Part shown: positions 33,961-41,543 of the stretch, in pieces
How the letters are laid out: each line of letters opens with the position of its first letter
Position numbering within the stretch: the stretch's first letter is position 1
DNA from: Deltaproteobacteria bacterium
GTDB taxonomy: Bacteria; Desulfobacterota; Desulfarculia; Desulfarculales; Desulfarculaceae
Assembly: GCA_020444165.1 (NCBI GenBank)
Contig: JAHLLK010000051.1
Location: 1 to 42,856, forward strand
Direction of reading: 5' to 3'
Length of the DNA stretch: 42,856 bases
Notes under the pieces: model-generated
Seen by the model: only the letters and a program-made list of their open reading frames with translations
Database searches by the model: none
What the model was told of the DNA's origin: nothing
Translations under genes and position numbers: made by a program

Positions 33961-34069
33961 CATAGCCTCCCTTCCGGACGGTGCGGGCGCCGGGTTAATG
34001 GACTGGGCTGATTATGGACTACCCTGCCCAGGGTCACAAGCAAGGTTGAAGGCCACCCCCAGGGTAGCC

Positions 34070-35947
34070 TCAGCGCACCAGGATGTAGTATTCCTTGATC
34101 CGCTTCTGGGATTTGAACTCCTTGGCCTGGGCCAGGGCGGCCTCGAAAGTGGGGAAGGGCCCCAGGATCAGGCGGAACCAGATGCGCCCCTTGACCAGCG
34201 TTTCTTCGATCATGCCTCCCTGGCCGCGGTGTTTCCAAGCCGCCAGATCCTTTTCGGCCCGCTCCATGGTGCGGAAGGTGGCCACTTGCAGATGGTAGGT
34301 GGCGAGCTTCTTTTCCGGGGTCTCCGGGGTCTCCGGGGCCGCCGGAGCGCTGGTCGCGGGCTCGGGAGGGGCCGGGGAGGGCGCCGCGGCGGGGTGGTCC
34401 GGAACCTCCGGCGGCGGGGGCACCTTGCCGAAGGCCATGGGAACGCCCGTCGTGTCTGGCCGGCCGGGGGTCGGGGCGGGCAGGATGAGGTCCGCCACCT
34501 TGGGCCGGGTCTGGGCGGCCGGCGGAGCCGTGGGCTCCGGGGTGGCCAAGGGCGGCGGAGTGAACACCGCGGTGGGCAGCGCCGCGGGATTGAACTCCGC
34601 CGTGGGAGTCGGGGCTACCCTGGGCGGGGTATCCCCGGCCGGATCGGCCGTTGGGTCCGGCGCGGGCTCCGGGCTCGGTGCCGGGGTCGGAGCAGGCGTG
34701 GGCTCCGGCGTGGGTTCCAGCGCCGGCTTGGCCTGGGCCTGGGGCGGGGGCGCCGGCGTGGGCGCCGGCTGGGGCTCCGGGGCGGGTTTGGGGGTGACGA
34801 CCGGCGGGGTCTTGACCGGCGGCGCGGGTGGTTGGGGCCGGGGCGGGGGCGCCGGGCCACCGCTCTCCCGCGGCGAGGCCGGGGAGGTGGGCGACGGCTG
34901 GGGCGTGGGCTGGGGCGCGCGAGGGGGCGCCGGGGCGGCCCGCGGCGGGCGGGGAGCCTCCGCGGCCAGGAGGACCGGTTCATCCCCCACCAGGCGGGCC
35001 AGGTCCCGGGCCGGCAGGGCCAGGAGGCACTGGGCCAACAGGGCGCGCACCTCGGGCCGGTCCGGCCGCAGTTGCAGGGAGCGGTGCAGGGCCACGGCCG
35101 CGCCGGCCGGCTGGCCCTGGGCCACCAGCACCTCGCCCAAAGTCTCCCACATGGCCGGGTTGTCCGGGGCGTGGCGCAGGGCCCGCCGGGCCAGGCGCTC
35201 GGCCTGGGGCAGGTCCTCCTTCAGCCGGGCCAAGCCCCAAGCCAGGTTGTTCATAAGCACCAGGTTGCCGGGGTCCAGGTTATAGGCCTGGCGGTGCAGG
35301 GGCAGGGCCTCCTGGTACCGGCCCAGGGCGTCCAGGGCCGCGGCCTTGTCGTTCAAAAGCCGGGGATCGTCGGGCTGCCATTCCAGGGCTTGGTCCAGGG
35401 CGGTGATGGCCCCCTTCTGGTCATTCCGCGCCGCGCGGCACATGGCCACCAAATGCCAGGTGGTGGCGCTGGCCGGGTGCAGCTTCAGGTCCTTCAGGAA
35501 CCAAGTCTCGGCCTCGGCCGGCCGGCCCTGTTCCAATAGCTCCTTGCCCTGGCGGCGGTATTCCTCGGTGGTGGGCATGGCCAGGGCCCAGCCGTCGTTC
35601 ACAAAGACCATGCGGCTCACCTGACCCAAATCCAGGCCCGCCACCGCTTCCCGCAGTTCCGGGTCCAGACGGCTCCGCTCCAGGCAGTCAGCGTTGGCCC
35701 GCACCTGGTCGGGCTTGTCGCGCAACAGGGTCTGCACTTCCACGTGGAAGGATTTGCCGTCGGCCACCTTGGCGGCCACCTCCTGCATCAGGGCGCGGTT
35801 CTTGCTCCACAACAGCCAGAGGCAGACCAGGGGCTCGCCGGAAGAAGCGGCCCGGGCCGCCCCGGGCAGGGCCAGGAGGCCGGCCAACAGGCAGGCCAAC
35901 AGGGCCGGCAGGGCGGCGCGGGCATATGAGCCTAAACGTGCAAGCAT
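34070..35947 (-). CDS. Exported TPR protein with proline-rich linker and C-terminal SPOR domain
   Basis: 625 residues. The signal peptide is residues 1-33 (ends GAARA). Residues 34-125 form a domain of unclear family (QEVAAKVADGKSFHVEV ... VFVNDGWALAMPTTEEY, reminiscent of parvulin-type C-termini). TPR repeats cover about 128-300 (AEAETWFLKDLKLHPASATTW; AITALDQALEWQPDDPRLLN; PGNLVLMNNLAWGLARLK). A ~240-residue linker is made mostly of Pro, Ala, Thr and Glu. The last 80 residues are a SPOR domain (YHLQVATFRTMERAEKDLAA ... IWFRLILGPFPTFEAALAQA), which binds denuded peptidoglycan at division sites. The start is set by the promoter: TATAAT lies only 6 nt before the ATG, so the message is probably leaderless. 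The longer frame to 36412 is not supported. Confidence 0.85.
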   Translation of the reverse strand: MLARLGSYARAALPALLACLLAGLLALPGAARAASSGEPLVCLWLLWSKNRALMQEVAAKVADGKSFHVEVQTLLRDKPDQVRANADCLERSRLDPELREAVAGLDLGQVSRMVFVNDGWALAMPTTEEYRRQGKELLEQGRPAEAETWFLKDLKLHPASATTWHLVAMCRAARNDQKGAITALDQALEWQPDDPRLLNDKAAALDALGRYQEALPLHRQAYNLDPGNLVLMNNLAWGLARLKEDLPQAERLARRALRHAPDNPAMWETLGEVLVAQGQPAGAAVALHRSLQLRPDRPEVRALLAQCLLALPARDLARLVGDEPVLLAAEAPRPPRAAPAPPRAPQPTPQPSPTSPASPRESGGPAPPPRPQPPAPPVKTPPVVTPKPAPEPQPAPTPAPPPQAQAKPALEPTPEPTPAPTPAPSPEPAPDPTADPAGDTPPRVAPTPTAEFNPAALPTAVFTPPPLATPEPTAPPAAQTRPKVADLILPAPTPGRPDTTGVPMAFGKVPPPPEVPDHPAAAPSPAPPEPATSAPAAPETPETPEKKLATYHLQVATFRTMERAEKDLAAWKHRGQGGMIEETLVKGRIWFRLILGPFPTFEAALAQAKEFKSQKRIKEYYILVR

Positions 35948-35953
35948 GGGCCG

Positions 35954-35982
35954 ATTATAGGAGGGGGGCGGAAAAATGGCAA
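35954..35982 (-). promoter_or_regulatory. Strong promoter positioned for leaderless transcription
   Basis: Minus-strand TTGCCA (35977-35982), 17-nt spacer, perfect TATAAT (35954-35959), then six bases and the ATG at 35947. Transcription would begin at or beside the start codon. Confidence 0.7.
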
Positions 35983-36089
35983 AGGACTTTAGGGGCCGGC
36001 TCTTCCGGACCGCGGCCCGGGCCATGCCGCGGTCCGGCCAGGGGAAGCTGGTTCGCTCCCCAGCCCCGCACCACCCGATGAAAAAAATA

Positions 36090-36150
36090 AAGTCTTTTTG
36101 GGGGAGGGGGGTGTGGGGGTTCCCCCCACATCTTCCCCCTTCCCCACAAA
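36090..36150 (+). repeat. Family-1 G-rich palindrome (minimal form)
   Basis: AAAGTCTTTTTGGGGGAGGGGG flank (split: AAAGTC, T5, G5, A, G6) followed by TGTGGGGG/CCCCCCACA with only a short loop; the inner hairpins are absent. It abuts the stop codon of the YkgJ-like gene at 36154, C-rich side towards the stop. Confidence 0.75.
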
Positions 36151-36153
36151 TTC

Positions 36154-36834
36154 CTAGCGCACCTGCCAGCGCTCGGCCAGGCCGGTGGCGCAGAGCCGGG
36201 GTCCGAAACTGCGGCAGGCCACGGGTTTCACCGGGTGGATGGCGCAAAAATAGGCCGGCCGGTCTCGGGTCTGGAGCAGGAAGGGGCAGAAGGGCTGGGG
36301 GAACAGGGTCTCGCCGGCCAGGGCCGCATACCACCAGCCGGGGTAGCGCACTCCCGGCGGCGGGGTGGGCACGGTGCCGGCGTGGCAGCAGCAGCGCCCG
36401 CAGAAGTCGCACCAGCCGCCTTCGTCGGGCGCCAGCTCACCGAAGGCGAGGCCCCGCGCCGGCAAGGCCAGCGGCCCGGTGAGGTCGGCCCGCAGGCGGC
36501 GGAACAGGGTCAGGTAGGCGGCCAGGTCGCGGACCAGGCGGGGGCCCTGGGTGTCCCGGGGGCGGGGGTGCAGGGGGTTGCCCCGGTGGCCCAGAGCCAA
36601 AACTTCCCACAGGCGGGTCCAGGGGAGATAGGGGTCGGCCAGCCCGGCCCGGGCCGCGTCCTGAGCCGCGACTTGGGCCGCGGGGTCGCCGGGCCAGAGC
36701 CGGGCCGGCCAGGCCGCGAAGGCGCTGGGCTCCAGGGGGGCGCCCGCGGCCCGGGCCGGGCCCACCGCGGCAAGGAACTCCCGGGCCAGAGCCAGCAGTT
36801 CGTCCCCGGGCAGCGCCGGGGCCGGCCGGCTCAC
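36154..36834 (-). CDS. YkgJ-type cysteine-cluster protein (second of two)
   Basis: About 226 residues. Its C-terminal half has CDFCGRCCCHAG, CPFLLQ and FCAIHPVKPVACRSFGPRLC, the metal-chelating Cys arrangement of the YkgJ/Fe-S or zinc cluster family (COG0727). The N-terminal ~110 residues are helical and not typical. The GTG start overlaps the stop of the preceding YkgJ gene (GTGA). The longer frame to 37323 is a shadow of that gene. It probably works with its partner; function in the family is largely unknown. Confidence 0.78.
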   Translation of the reverse strand: MSRPAPALPGDELLALAREFLAAVGPARAAGAPLEPSAFAAWPARLWPGDPAAQVAAQDAARAGLADPYLPWTRLWEVLALGHRGNPLHPRPRDTQGPRLVRDLAAYLTLFRRLRADLTGPLALPARGLAFGELAPDEGGWCDFCGRCCCHAGTVPTPPPGVRYPGWWYAALAGETLFPQPFCPFLLQTRDRPAYFCAIHPVKPVACRSFGPRLCATGLAERWQVR

Positions 36835-37583
36835 GGGCGGTCCGCCGCAGCGGCGCCAAAGAACTGCCCGGCCAGCCAATCCTGGCCCAGGTGGATCAGC
36901 TCCTCGTCGTCGGCCAGGGCCCGGGCCACCCGCTCCGTTGGCAGGCCGAAGCGCGCGGCAAAGGCGGGATCGGCCACCAGGGGCCGGAAGGCCGCGGGGT
37001 TGTACAGGGCGGCCAGGTAGGCGTGGGTCTGGGGGGGAGTGAGCCGCACCCGGCCCCGGCGGGCGGGATGCATGAGGAGCCCCAGCAGGCGCAGGTTGGC
37101 CGCCTGAAACGGCAGCAAACCCTGGCCCGCCACCCACTCGGCCACCGTGGGCCCGGCCGCCTGGTCCCAGCCCAGGCAGCCCGGGGCCGCCACCCGCAGG
37201 TAGACCTGGCGGGGCTCCCCGTCCGGCTCGCCGGCGGCCACGGCCCAGGCCAGGGGATAGATGCGGCAGCAGGCCGGGCGGTCGGCGTAGACCCGGCAGC
37301 CGTCCTCCCCCAGGAAGGGGCAAATCCCCTCCGGCGTGAGTTTGATCCGGAGGGCCGGCCAGCCGGAGCGGGGGTCCTCCTCCAACTCGGCCCAGGTGGC
37401 CAAAAACTCCTCGGCCGCGAGGCCCAGGGCCCGCCCCAGGCGCAGACTGTCATAGGGCCACAGGGGCAGGCGCTTGTCCCGGCAGCAGGCGCCAAAGCAG
37501 GCCAGGCCCGGCCGGCAGGTGAAACCCAGCTCCTGGTGGGGGGCCAGGCGGCTGCCGCCCATCTCCTCCAAGGTCTCGATCAT
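36831..37583 (-). CDS. YkgJ-type cysteine-cluster protein (first of two)
   Basis: 250 residues. The N-terminal FTCRPGLACFGACCRDKRL (Cys23, 29, 33, 34) and CPFLGEDGCRVYADRPACCRIYPL form the conserved eight-Cys cluster of the YkgJ/COG0727 family, thought to bind zinc or an iron-sulfur cluster. The remainder is helical (LTPPQTHAYLAALYNPAAF; RVARALADDEELIHLGQDWLAG). The ATG overlaps the ubiX stop (ATGA) and its own stop overlaps the next GTG, so the three are translationally coupled. The two YkgJ proteins share only the Cys framework. Confidence 0.85.
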   Translation of the reverse strand: MIETLEEMGGSRLAPHQELGFTCRPGLACFGACCRDKRLPLWPYDSLRLGRALGLAAEEFLATWAELEEDPRSGWPALRIKLTPEGICPFLGEDGCRVYADRPACCRIYPLAWAVAAGEPDGEPRQVYLRVAAPGCLGWDQAAGPTVAEWVAGQGLLPFQAANLRLLGLLMHPARRGRVRLTPPQTHAYLAALYNPAAFRPLVADPAFAARFGLPTERVARALADDEELIHLGQDWLAGQFFGAAAADRP

Positions 37584-38188
37584 GAGGCGGCTCCGGACCA
37601 GCGGGGGAAGAGATCATGCTCCAGGCCCAACTGGTCCAGGGCCTTGCCCACGCTCTGGGCCACCAGGTCGGCGATGCTCCGGGGCTGGTGGTAGAAGGCC
37701 GGCAAGGGGGGCAGGATCACCGCGCCCAGATCGGCGGCTCGCAGCATCAGCTCCAGGTGGCCCTTGTGCAGGGGGGTCTCCCGCACCATGAGCACCAGGA
37801 GCCGCCGCTCCTTCAGGTGCACGTCGGCCGCCCGCGTGAGGAGGTTGTCGGCCTGGCTCATGGCGATGGCCGAGAGGCTCCGCATGCTGCAGGGGGCCAC
37901 CACCATGCCCCGGGTGAGGAAAGAGCCGCTGGCCGGAGCCGCGGCCACGTCGCTGGGGTCGTAGGCCCGGGCGGCCAGGGCTTCCACCTCCCGGGGGTCG
38001 CGGCCGGTTTCCAGCTCGATGGTGCGCCGCCCGGAGGGCGAGATGATGAGGTGGGCCGGCACGCCCAGGCGGCCCAGGGCCCGCACCAGCTCCACGCCGT
38101 ACACCGCGCCGCTGGCTCCGCTGAGACCCACCACCACGGGCCGGGCATTTTGGGGCTGGTTATCCTGGGGCTGGTTATCCTGGGGCAT
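37580..38188 (-). CDS. ubiX: Flavin prenyltransferase UbiX-like
   Basis: 202 residues. VVVGLSGASGAVYGVELVRAL is the FMN-binding start of UbiX/Pad1. SFLTRGMVVAPCSMRSLSAIAM contains the catalytic/FMN-contacting segment. RRLLVLMVRETPLH and LPPLPAFYHQPRSI are the conserved C-terminal signatures. UbiX makes prenylated FMN, the cofactor of UbiD decarboxylases; no ubiD is in this window. The first 16 residues (QDNQPQDNQPQN) come from two perfect 15-bp tandem repeats and are not part of the fold. Followed by the two YkgJ genes with 4-nt overlaps. GGAAGG precedes the ATG. Confidence 0.92.
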   Translation of the reverse strand: MPQDNQPQDNQPQNARPVVVGLSGASGAVYGVELVRALGRLGVPAHLIISPSGRRTIELETGRDPREVEALAARAYDPSDVAAAPASGSFLTRGMVVAPCSMRSLSAIAMSQADNLLTRAADVHLKERRLLVLMVRETPLHKGHLELMLRAADLGAVILPPLPAFYHQPRSIADLVAQSVGKALDQLGLEHDLFPRWSGAAS

Positions 38189-38313
38189 GGTCTGCCTTCC
38201 GATTTAAAGTTGCCAGACCCTCAGGCCGGGGAGCAAACGGCCCCGGGCGGGCCAAGTCACGGTTAAAGGATAAGATATAGCACAAACTGCCAATGGGGTC
38301 CGGTCCGGGCAGG

Positions 38314-39351
38314 CTAAAGGCCGCCAGGCAAGGTGGGGCCCAGGTCGAAGCGGCAGCCCGGCAGCTCGGCCGCGGCGGTGGGGGTCTGGGTCTGGCCCTT
38401 TTCCCGCCAGGCCTCCCGCCCGGTGCGGGCGGTGGCGTAGCGGAAGGCCGCCACCAAATCGCCGTGGTGCTGGTCCAGGCCCTCCAGAAGGAAAAAGGTG
38501 AAGATGCTGCTGCCCAGCCAACTGGATTCCCAGGATTTTTGCAGCGCGGTGCAGGAGGCCAGGACCAGGGTGGCCGAGGTGGGGAGGGCCGGAGCCGGCG
38601 CGGCCGCGTTGGGAGCCAAGGAGAGGGACGGCGCGGCGGGCTGCGCGGGAGGGCAGGGGCCGGCGGTGGAAAAGGGCCCGGCCAGGCCTTGGGCCACCTC
38701 TTCGCCGTGGCACACGTCCAGGACCAGGGCCCGCCGCCCAACCGGCAACCGGGCCAACAGCCGCGCCAGGTCATCCCGGTCCAGGGCGGTATCCGCCCGC
38801 AGGATGGGGCCGTCCGGGCCCTGGCGCCCGGTGGTGCGGGTGTCGTTCAAGGCCAGGGCCGGGTGTCCCTGGTCCGTGTAGAAGCCGTGGGTGGAGAAAT
38901 AGAACAGCACCAGATCGCGGGGGCCGGTATGGCGGGCCAGGCGGGCGGTCAAGCGGTCCAGGGCCGGGCGGTTGGCCGCCTCGTTCAAGAGCACGAAGAC
39001 GTCCCGGCGCTCAAAGGCGCCGCCCCGGGGGTCCAGGAGCCAGTTGCGGAACAGCGACACGTCGCGGCCGGCATAGGCCAGGCGGGGCAGGTCGGCGTCG
39101 GCGAAGCGGGCCACGCCCACCAGCACCGCCACCCGGCGGGGCGGGGCCGCGGCCGTGAGCGGCTGGGCGGCGGGGGTCGGGGGGGCCGCGGCGGGGGCCG
39201 GGCTGCCGCAGAGCAAAAACCCCCCCAGGCCCAGGGCCAACAGCCCTGAAGCTACGTACCAGCGACCCGGGCGCCGGCCACCACGGCCCGCGGCCGGGAG
39301 GGACGGAGGCGCGGCTCCGTCCGGGCTCAGCTTTTTTCTTTGTCGTGCCAC
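38314..39351 (-). CDS. Caspase-like (peptidase C14 family) membrane-anchored protein
   Basis: 345 residues. A TM helix or signal anchor lies at 31-48, followed by an Ala/Pro linker, then the caspase-fold domain from ~72: RRVAVLVGVARFADADLPRLAYAGRD, LVLFYFSTHGFYTDQG with the catalytic His155, and ALVLDVCHGEEV with Cys214. Both dyad residues are thus present, and the domain is expected to face the periplasm. Bacterial orthocaspases cleave after basic residues when tested. No substrate or partner domain is visible. The GTG start lies within the 3' end of the arginine decarboxylase gene (25-nt overlap), so the two are probably co-transcribed. Confidence 0.8.
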   Translation of the reverse strand: MARQRKKLSPDGAAPPSLPAAGRGGRRPGRWYVASGLLALGLGGFLLCGSPAPAAAPPTPAAQPLTAAAPPRRVAVLVGVARFADADLPRLAYAGRDVSLFRNWLLDPRGGAFERRDVFVLLNEAANRPALDRLTARLARHTGPRDLVLFYFSTHGFYTDQGHPALALNDTRTTGRQGPDGPILRADTALDRDDLARLLARLPVGRRALVLDVCHGEEVAQGLAGPFSTAGPCPPAQPAAPSLSLAPNAAAPAPALPTSATLVLASCTALQKSWESSWLGSSIFTFFLLEGLDQHHGDLVAAFRYATARTGREAWREKGQTQTPTAAAELPGCRFDLGPTLPGGL

Positions 39352-39896
39352 TCCATGATCATCACCGCGGCAGCCACCGTAGTGACCCAGCGGCCGTCCT
39401 TGGGGCCCACCGCGGTTTGCGTGATATTGGAGGTCTTGACGATCTTGCCGGACATCATGAAGACTTGCTTCTTTTCGTCCCAGCTTTGATCCACGTCGAA
39501 ATCGATGCCCAGGGTGGAGGCCAGCATCTCGGCCGCCAGGTCCTCGGCGTAATCCCCGGAGGACTGGGCGTTTTCGCCGTAGCCCTTGTGCTCCGAGAGA
39601 TAGCCGTGCAGGGAGTGGTCCGTGGGGGTGGCCAGCCCGATGGAGGAGGAGATGAGGCGGTGGGGCTCGTTGGTTTCGTTGCGGGCCATGACGCAGAACA
39701 ATATCTGCCCGGCCACCAGTTGCACCTCACCGGCCTTACGGCTTATCAACCCGCAGTGGGGAGGGAAGATGCTGGAGACATGCACCAGGTTCTGTCTCGC
39801 GATGCCCGCATCCCTGAGCGCCAGCTCGAAGCTGGCCAGTTTTTCCTTGTGATAGCCTTTGCCTCGGGTGAGGTAGATGGATTTGGGCACCAGCAT
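39327..39896 (-). CDS. pdaD: Pyruvoyl-dependent arginine decarboxylase
   Basis: 189 residues, close to the ~165-190 of the family. It starts MLVPKSIYLTRGKGYHKEK and contains HVSSIFPPHCGLI. Ser41-Ser42 is the expected self-cleavage site that turns the second Ser into the pyruvoyl group. EPHRLISSSIGLA and the C-terminal VTTVAAAVMIMEW are also typical. It converts arginine to agmatine in the cytoplasm. The ATG at 39896 is preferred to the longer frame from 40127 because it has GGGAG upstream and homology begins there. The agmatinase gene that would use its product lies on the other strand, 770 bp away. Confidence 0.92.
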   Translation of the reverse strand: MLVPKSIYLTRGKGYHKEKLASFELALRDAGIARQNLVHVSSIFPPHCGLISRKAGEVQLVAGQILFCVMARNETNEPHRLISSSIGLATPTDHSLHGYLSEHKGYGENAQSSGDYAEDLAAEMLASTLGIDFDVDQSWDEKKQVFMMSGKIVKTSNITQTAVGPKDGRWVTTVAAAVMIMEWHDKEKS

Positions 39897-40104
39897 GGTG
39901 TGTTCTCCCGCGCGGCTGGGGGCACGCCCCGGCCTGTCGCCCCTGGCGGCGCCATGGCGCCGTCCTTGCCTGTGGGCCGGCCTGGAGGCCGGCGGTTCCC
40001 GCCCCGGGATGGTCCGCCGGCCGAGGGCCGCGGACCGGGGGGGCCAACGCGCCCGGACACTGGGCGTCCAGGGGGGAAAACGTAAACTATCTTGAGAGAA
40101 TCGC
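39897..40104. other. Intergenic region upstream of pdaD
   Basis: GC-rich, no gene. It contains a palindrome-like CGGCCTGGAGGCCGG around 39975-39995. The longer upstream frame of pdaD across this stretch is not supported. Confidence 0.4.
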
Positions 40105-40345
40105 ACGGGGCGTCCTGCCCCGGGCAATGTCGGCTTGGCAAAAAAGGGATTTTGCCAAGCCTCACAAATTGCTCGTTAATTATAGCTCGCAATTTGGCGG
40201 GCCATCCTGGGGATCCCCAAGCTGGTGGAAGCCAGCTTGGGGTGAATCCCTGGCCCGCAGCGGCCATTACCTGCGGATGCAAACATCTTTTCATGGCAGT
40301 TTGCTGGAAACCAGCCATAGATGTGTTTCAGCCAGCAATGGCCTC
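40105..40345 (+). repeat. Family-2 modular hairpin chain with inserted loop hairpin
   Basis: Same order of stems as 29843-30084: GGGGCG-GCCCC; CTTGGCAAAA/TTTTGCCAAG (40134-40159, here with a 6-nt loop); AAATTGC/GCAATTT (40166-40195, unrelated 16-nt loop); GGCGGGCCA/TGGCCCGC (40196-40204 with 40251-40258). In the last the loop has gained CCCCAAGCTGG/CCAGCTTGGGG (40215-40242). Then GGCCATT/AATGGCC (40262-40343). Confidence 0.82.
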
Positions 40346-40414
40346 ATATCTCTTTGCGGCAGCCAAAAATACCCGCAAAAAACTCCCGGGTCAATAGGCC
40401 CGGCCGGCCCAAGC

Positions 40415-40443
40415 TTGCAGGCGGGAAGGCCTCGGCCTATACT
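40415..40443 (+). promoter_or_regulatory. Candidate promoter upstream of agmatinase
   Basis: TTGCAG (40415-40420), 17-nt spacer, TATACT (40438-40443). It would give a leader of about 215 nt. The remaining bases to 40664 show no gene or clear structure. Confidence 0.35.
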
Positions 40444-40664
40444 CCAGGGGAAAGCCGTCTGGTTCCGGGCAGACCGCCGGGGCCGGCGGCACGGCAACCC
40501 GGAGCCCTCCGCCGAGGGAGTGGACCCGATCCCGCGTTATTCCATTGGCTTGTCCCTGGACCGCTGGCAAGCGGCAACCGGAGAAAGCCCTTGGGGCCTT
40601 CTCCGGACAGCTACAACCATAGCACCGGGCCCAGGGCCTGCAACCATTTTTCAGGACGGATAAT

Positions 40665-41543
40665 GTGCAGCTTTTTCCCACGCCGGTAATCACTTTCGGC
40701 AATGTGGCCCAACCGCCGGAGGACCAGGCGCGGGCGGCCATCATTCCCGTGCCCCTGGAAGACACGGTGAGCTATGGCCACGGGGCCAGTCTGGGGCCGG
40801 CCGCCATCATGGCCGCCAGCGCCAACATGGAGCTTTACGACGAGGGCCTGGACCTGGACGTCATTGACTTCGGCATCCTCACCCGCCCGGCGGTGGCGGT
40901 GCACGGCGGGGTGGCCCGGGTGCTGGCCCGGGTGCGCGAGGCGGTGGCCTTTGAACTGGCCGCGGGCCGGTTGCCGGTGGTGCTGGGCGGGGAGCACACG
41001 GTCACCCTGGGGGCCTTGGAAGCCGTGAAGGAGAAGTACGGCCCCTGCTTCACGGTGGTGGTGCTGGACGCCCACCTGGACCTCCGGGACGAGTATGAGG
41101 GCAACCGGCTCTCCCACGCCTGCGTGATGCGCCGGGCGTTGGAGCTGGGCCTGCCGGTGCGGCACATGGGCTCGCGTTCGGTGAGCCGCGAAGAGATGGA
41201 CTTTCTGCGCGAGGCCGGGATCGAGCCTTTGTGGGCCGCCGACGCGCACACCGATCCCAACTGGCTCACCCGGGCCCTGGCGGGGCTGGACGGCCCCATC
41301 TACCTGAGCCTGGACGTCGACGGGCTGGACGCCGCGGCCATGCCGGCCACCGGCACCCCGGAGCCGGGCGGCCTCACCTATTTCCAGACCGTGACCTGGT
41401 TGGCGGCCCTGTGCCGGGGCCGCCAGGTGCTGGGCCTGGACTTGGTGGAGCTGTCGCCCCTGGAGGGTCAGACAGCCTGGGATTTCACCGCCGCCCGGCT
41501 GTTGTACCGGGCCATGGGCCTCATACTGCGAGAAGCGCGATGA
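40665..41543 (+). CDS. speB: Agmatinase (ureohydrolase)
   Basis: 292 residues with the binuclear manganese site of the arginase/agmatinase family: GGEHTVTLG (His111), [12 protein letters not shown] (Asp135, His137, Asp139) followed by LSHACVMRR, and SLDVDGLD (Asp217, Asp219). It hydrolyses agmatine to putrescine and urea. The start is GTG at 40665 with AGGACGG upstream; the sequence [10 protein letters not shown] is typical of the N-terminus. The stop overlaps the ATG of the next gene (ATGA), so agmatinase and the deoxyhypusine-synthase-like protein are made together. This matches a polyamine route starting with the arginine decarboxylase encoded divergently. Confidence 0.93.
   Translation: MQLFPTPVITFGNVAQPPEDQARAAIIPVPLEDTVSYGHGASLGPAAIMAASANMELYDEGLDLDVIDFGILTRPAVAVHGGVARVLARVREAVAFELAAGRLPVVLGGEHTVTLGALEAVKEKYGPCFTVVVLDAHLDLRDEYEGNRLSHACVMRRALELGLPVRHMGSRSVSREEMDFLREAGIEPLWAADAHTDPNWLTRALAGLDGPIYLSLDVDGLDAAAMPATGTPEPGGLTYFQTVTWLAALCRGRQVLGLDLVELSPLEGQTAWDFTAARLLYRAMGLILREAR

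Noticed and set aside
34070..36412. 780-residue version of the TPR-SPOR protein
   Set aside because: The extra 155 residues are non-homologous and cross the family-1 repeat and the promoter. The signal peptide starts at the ATG at 35947.
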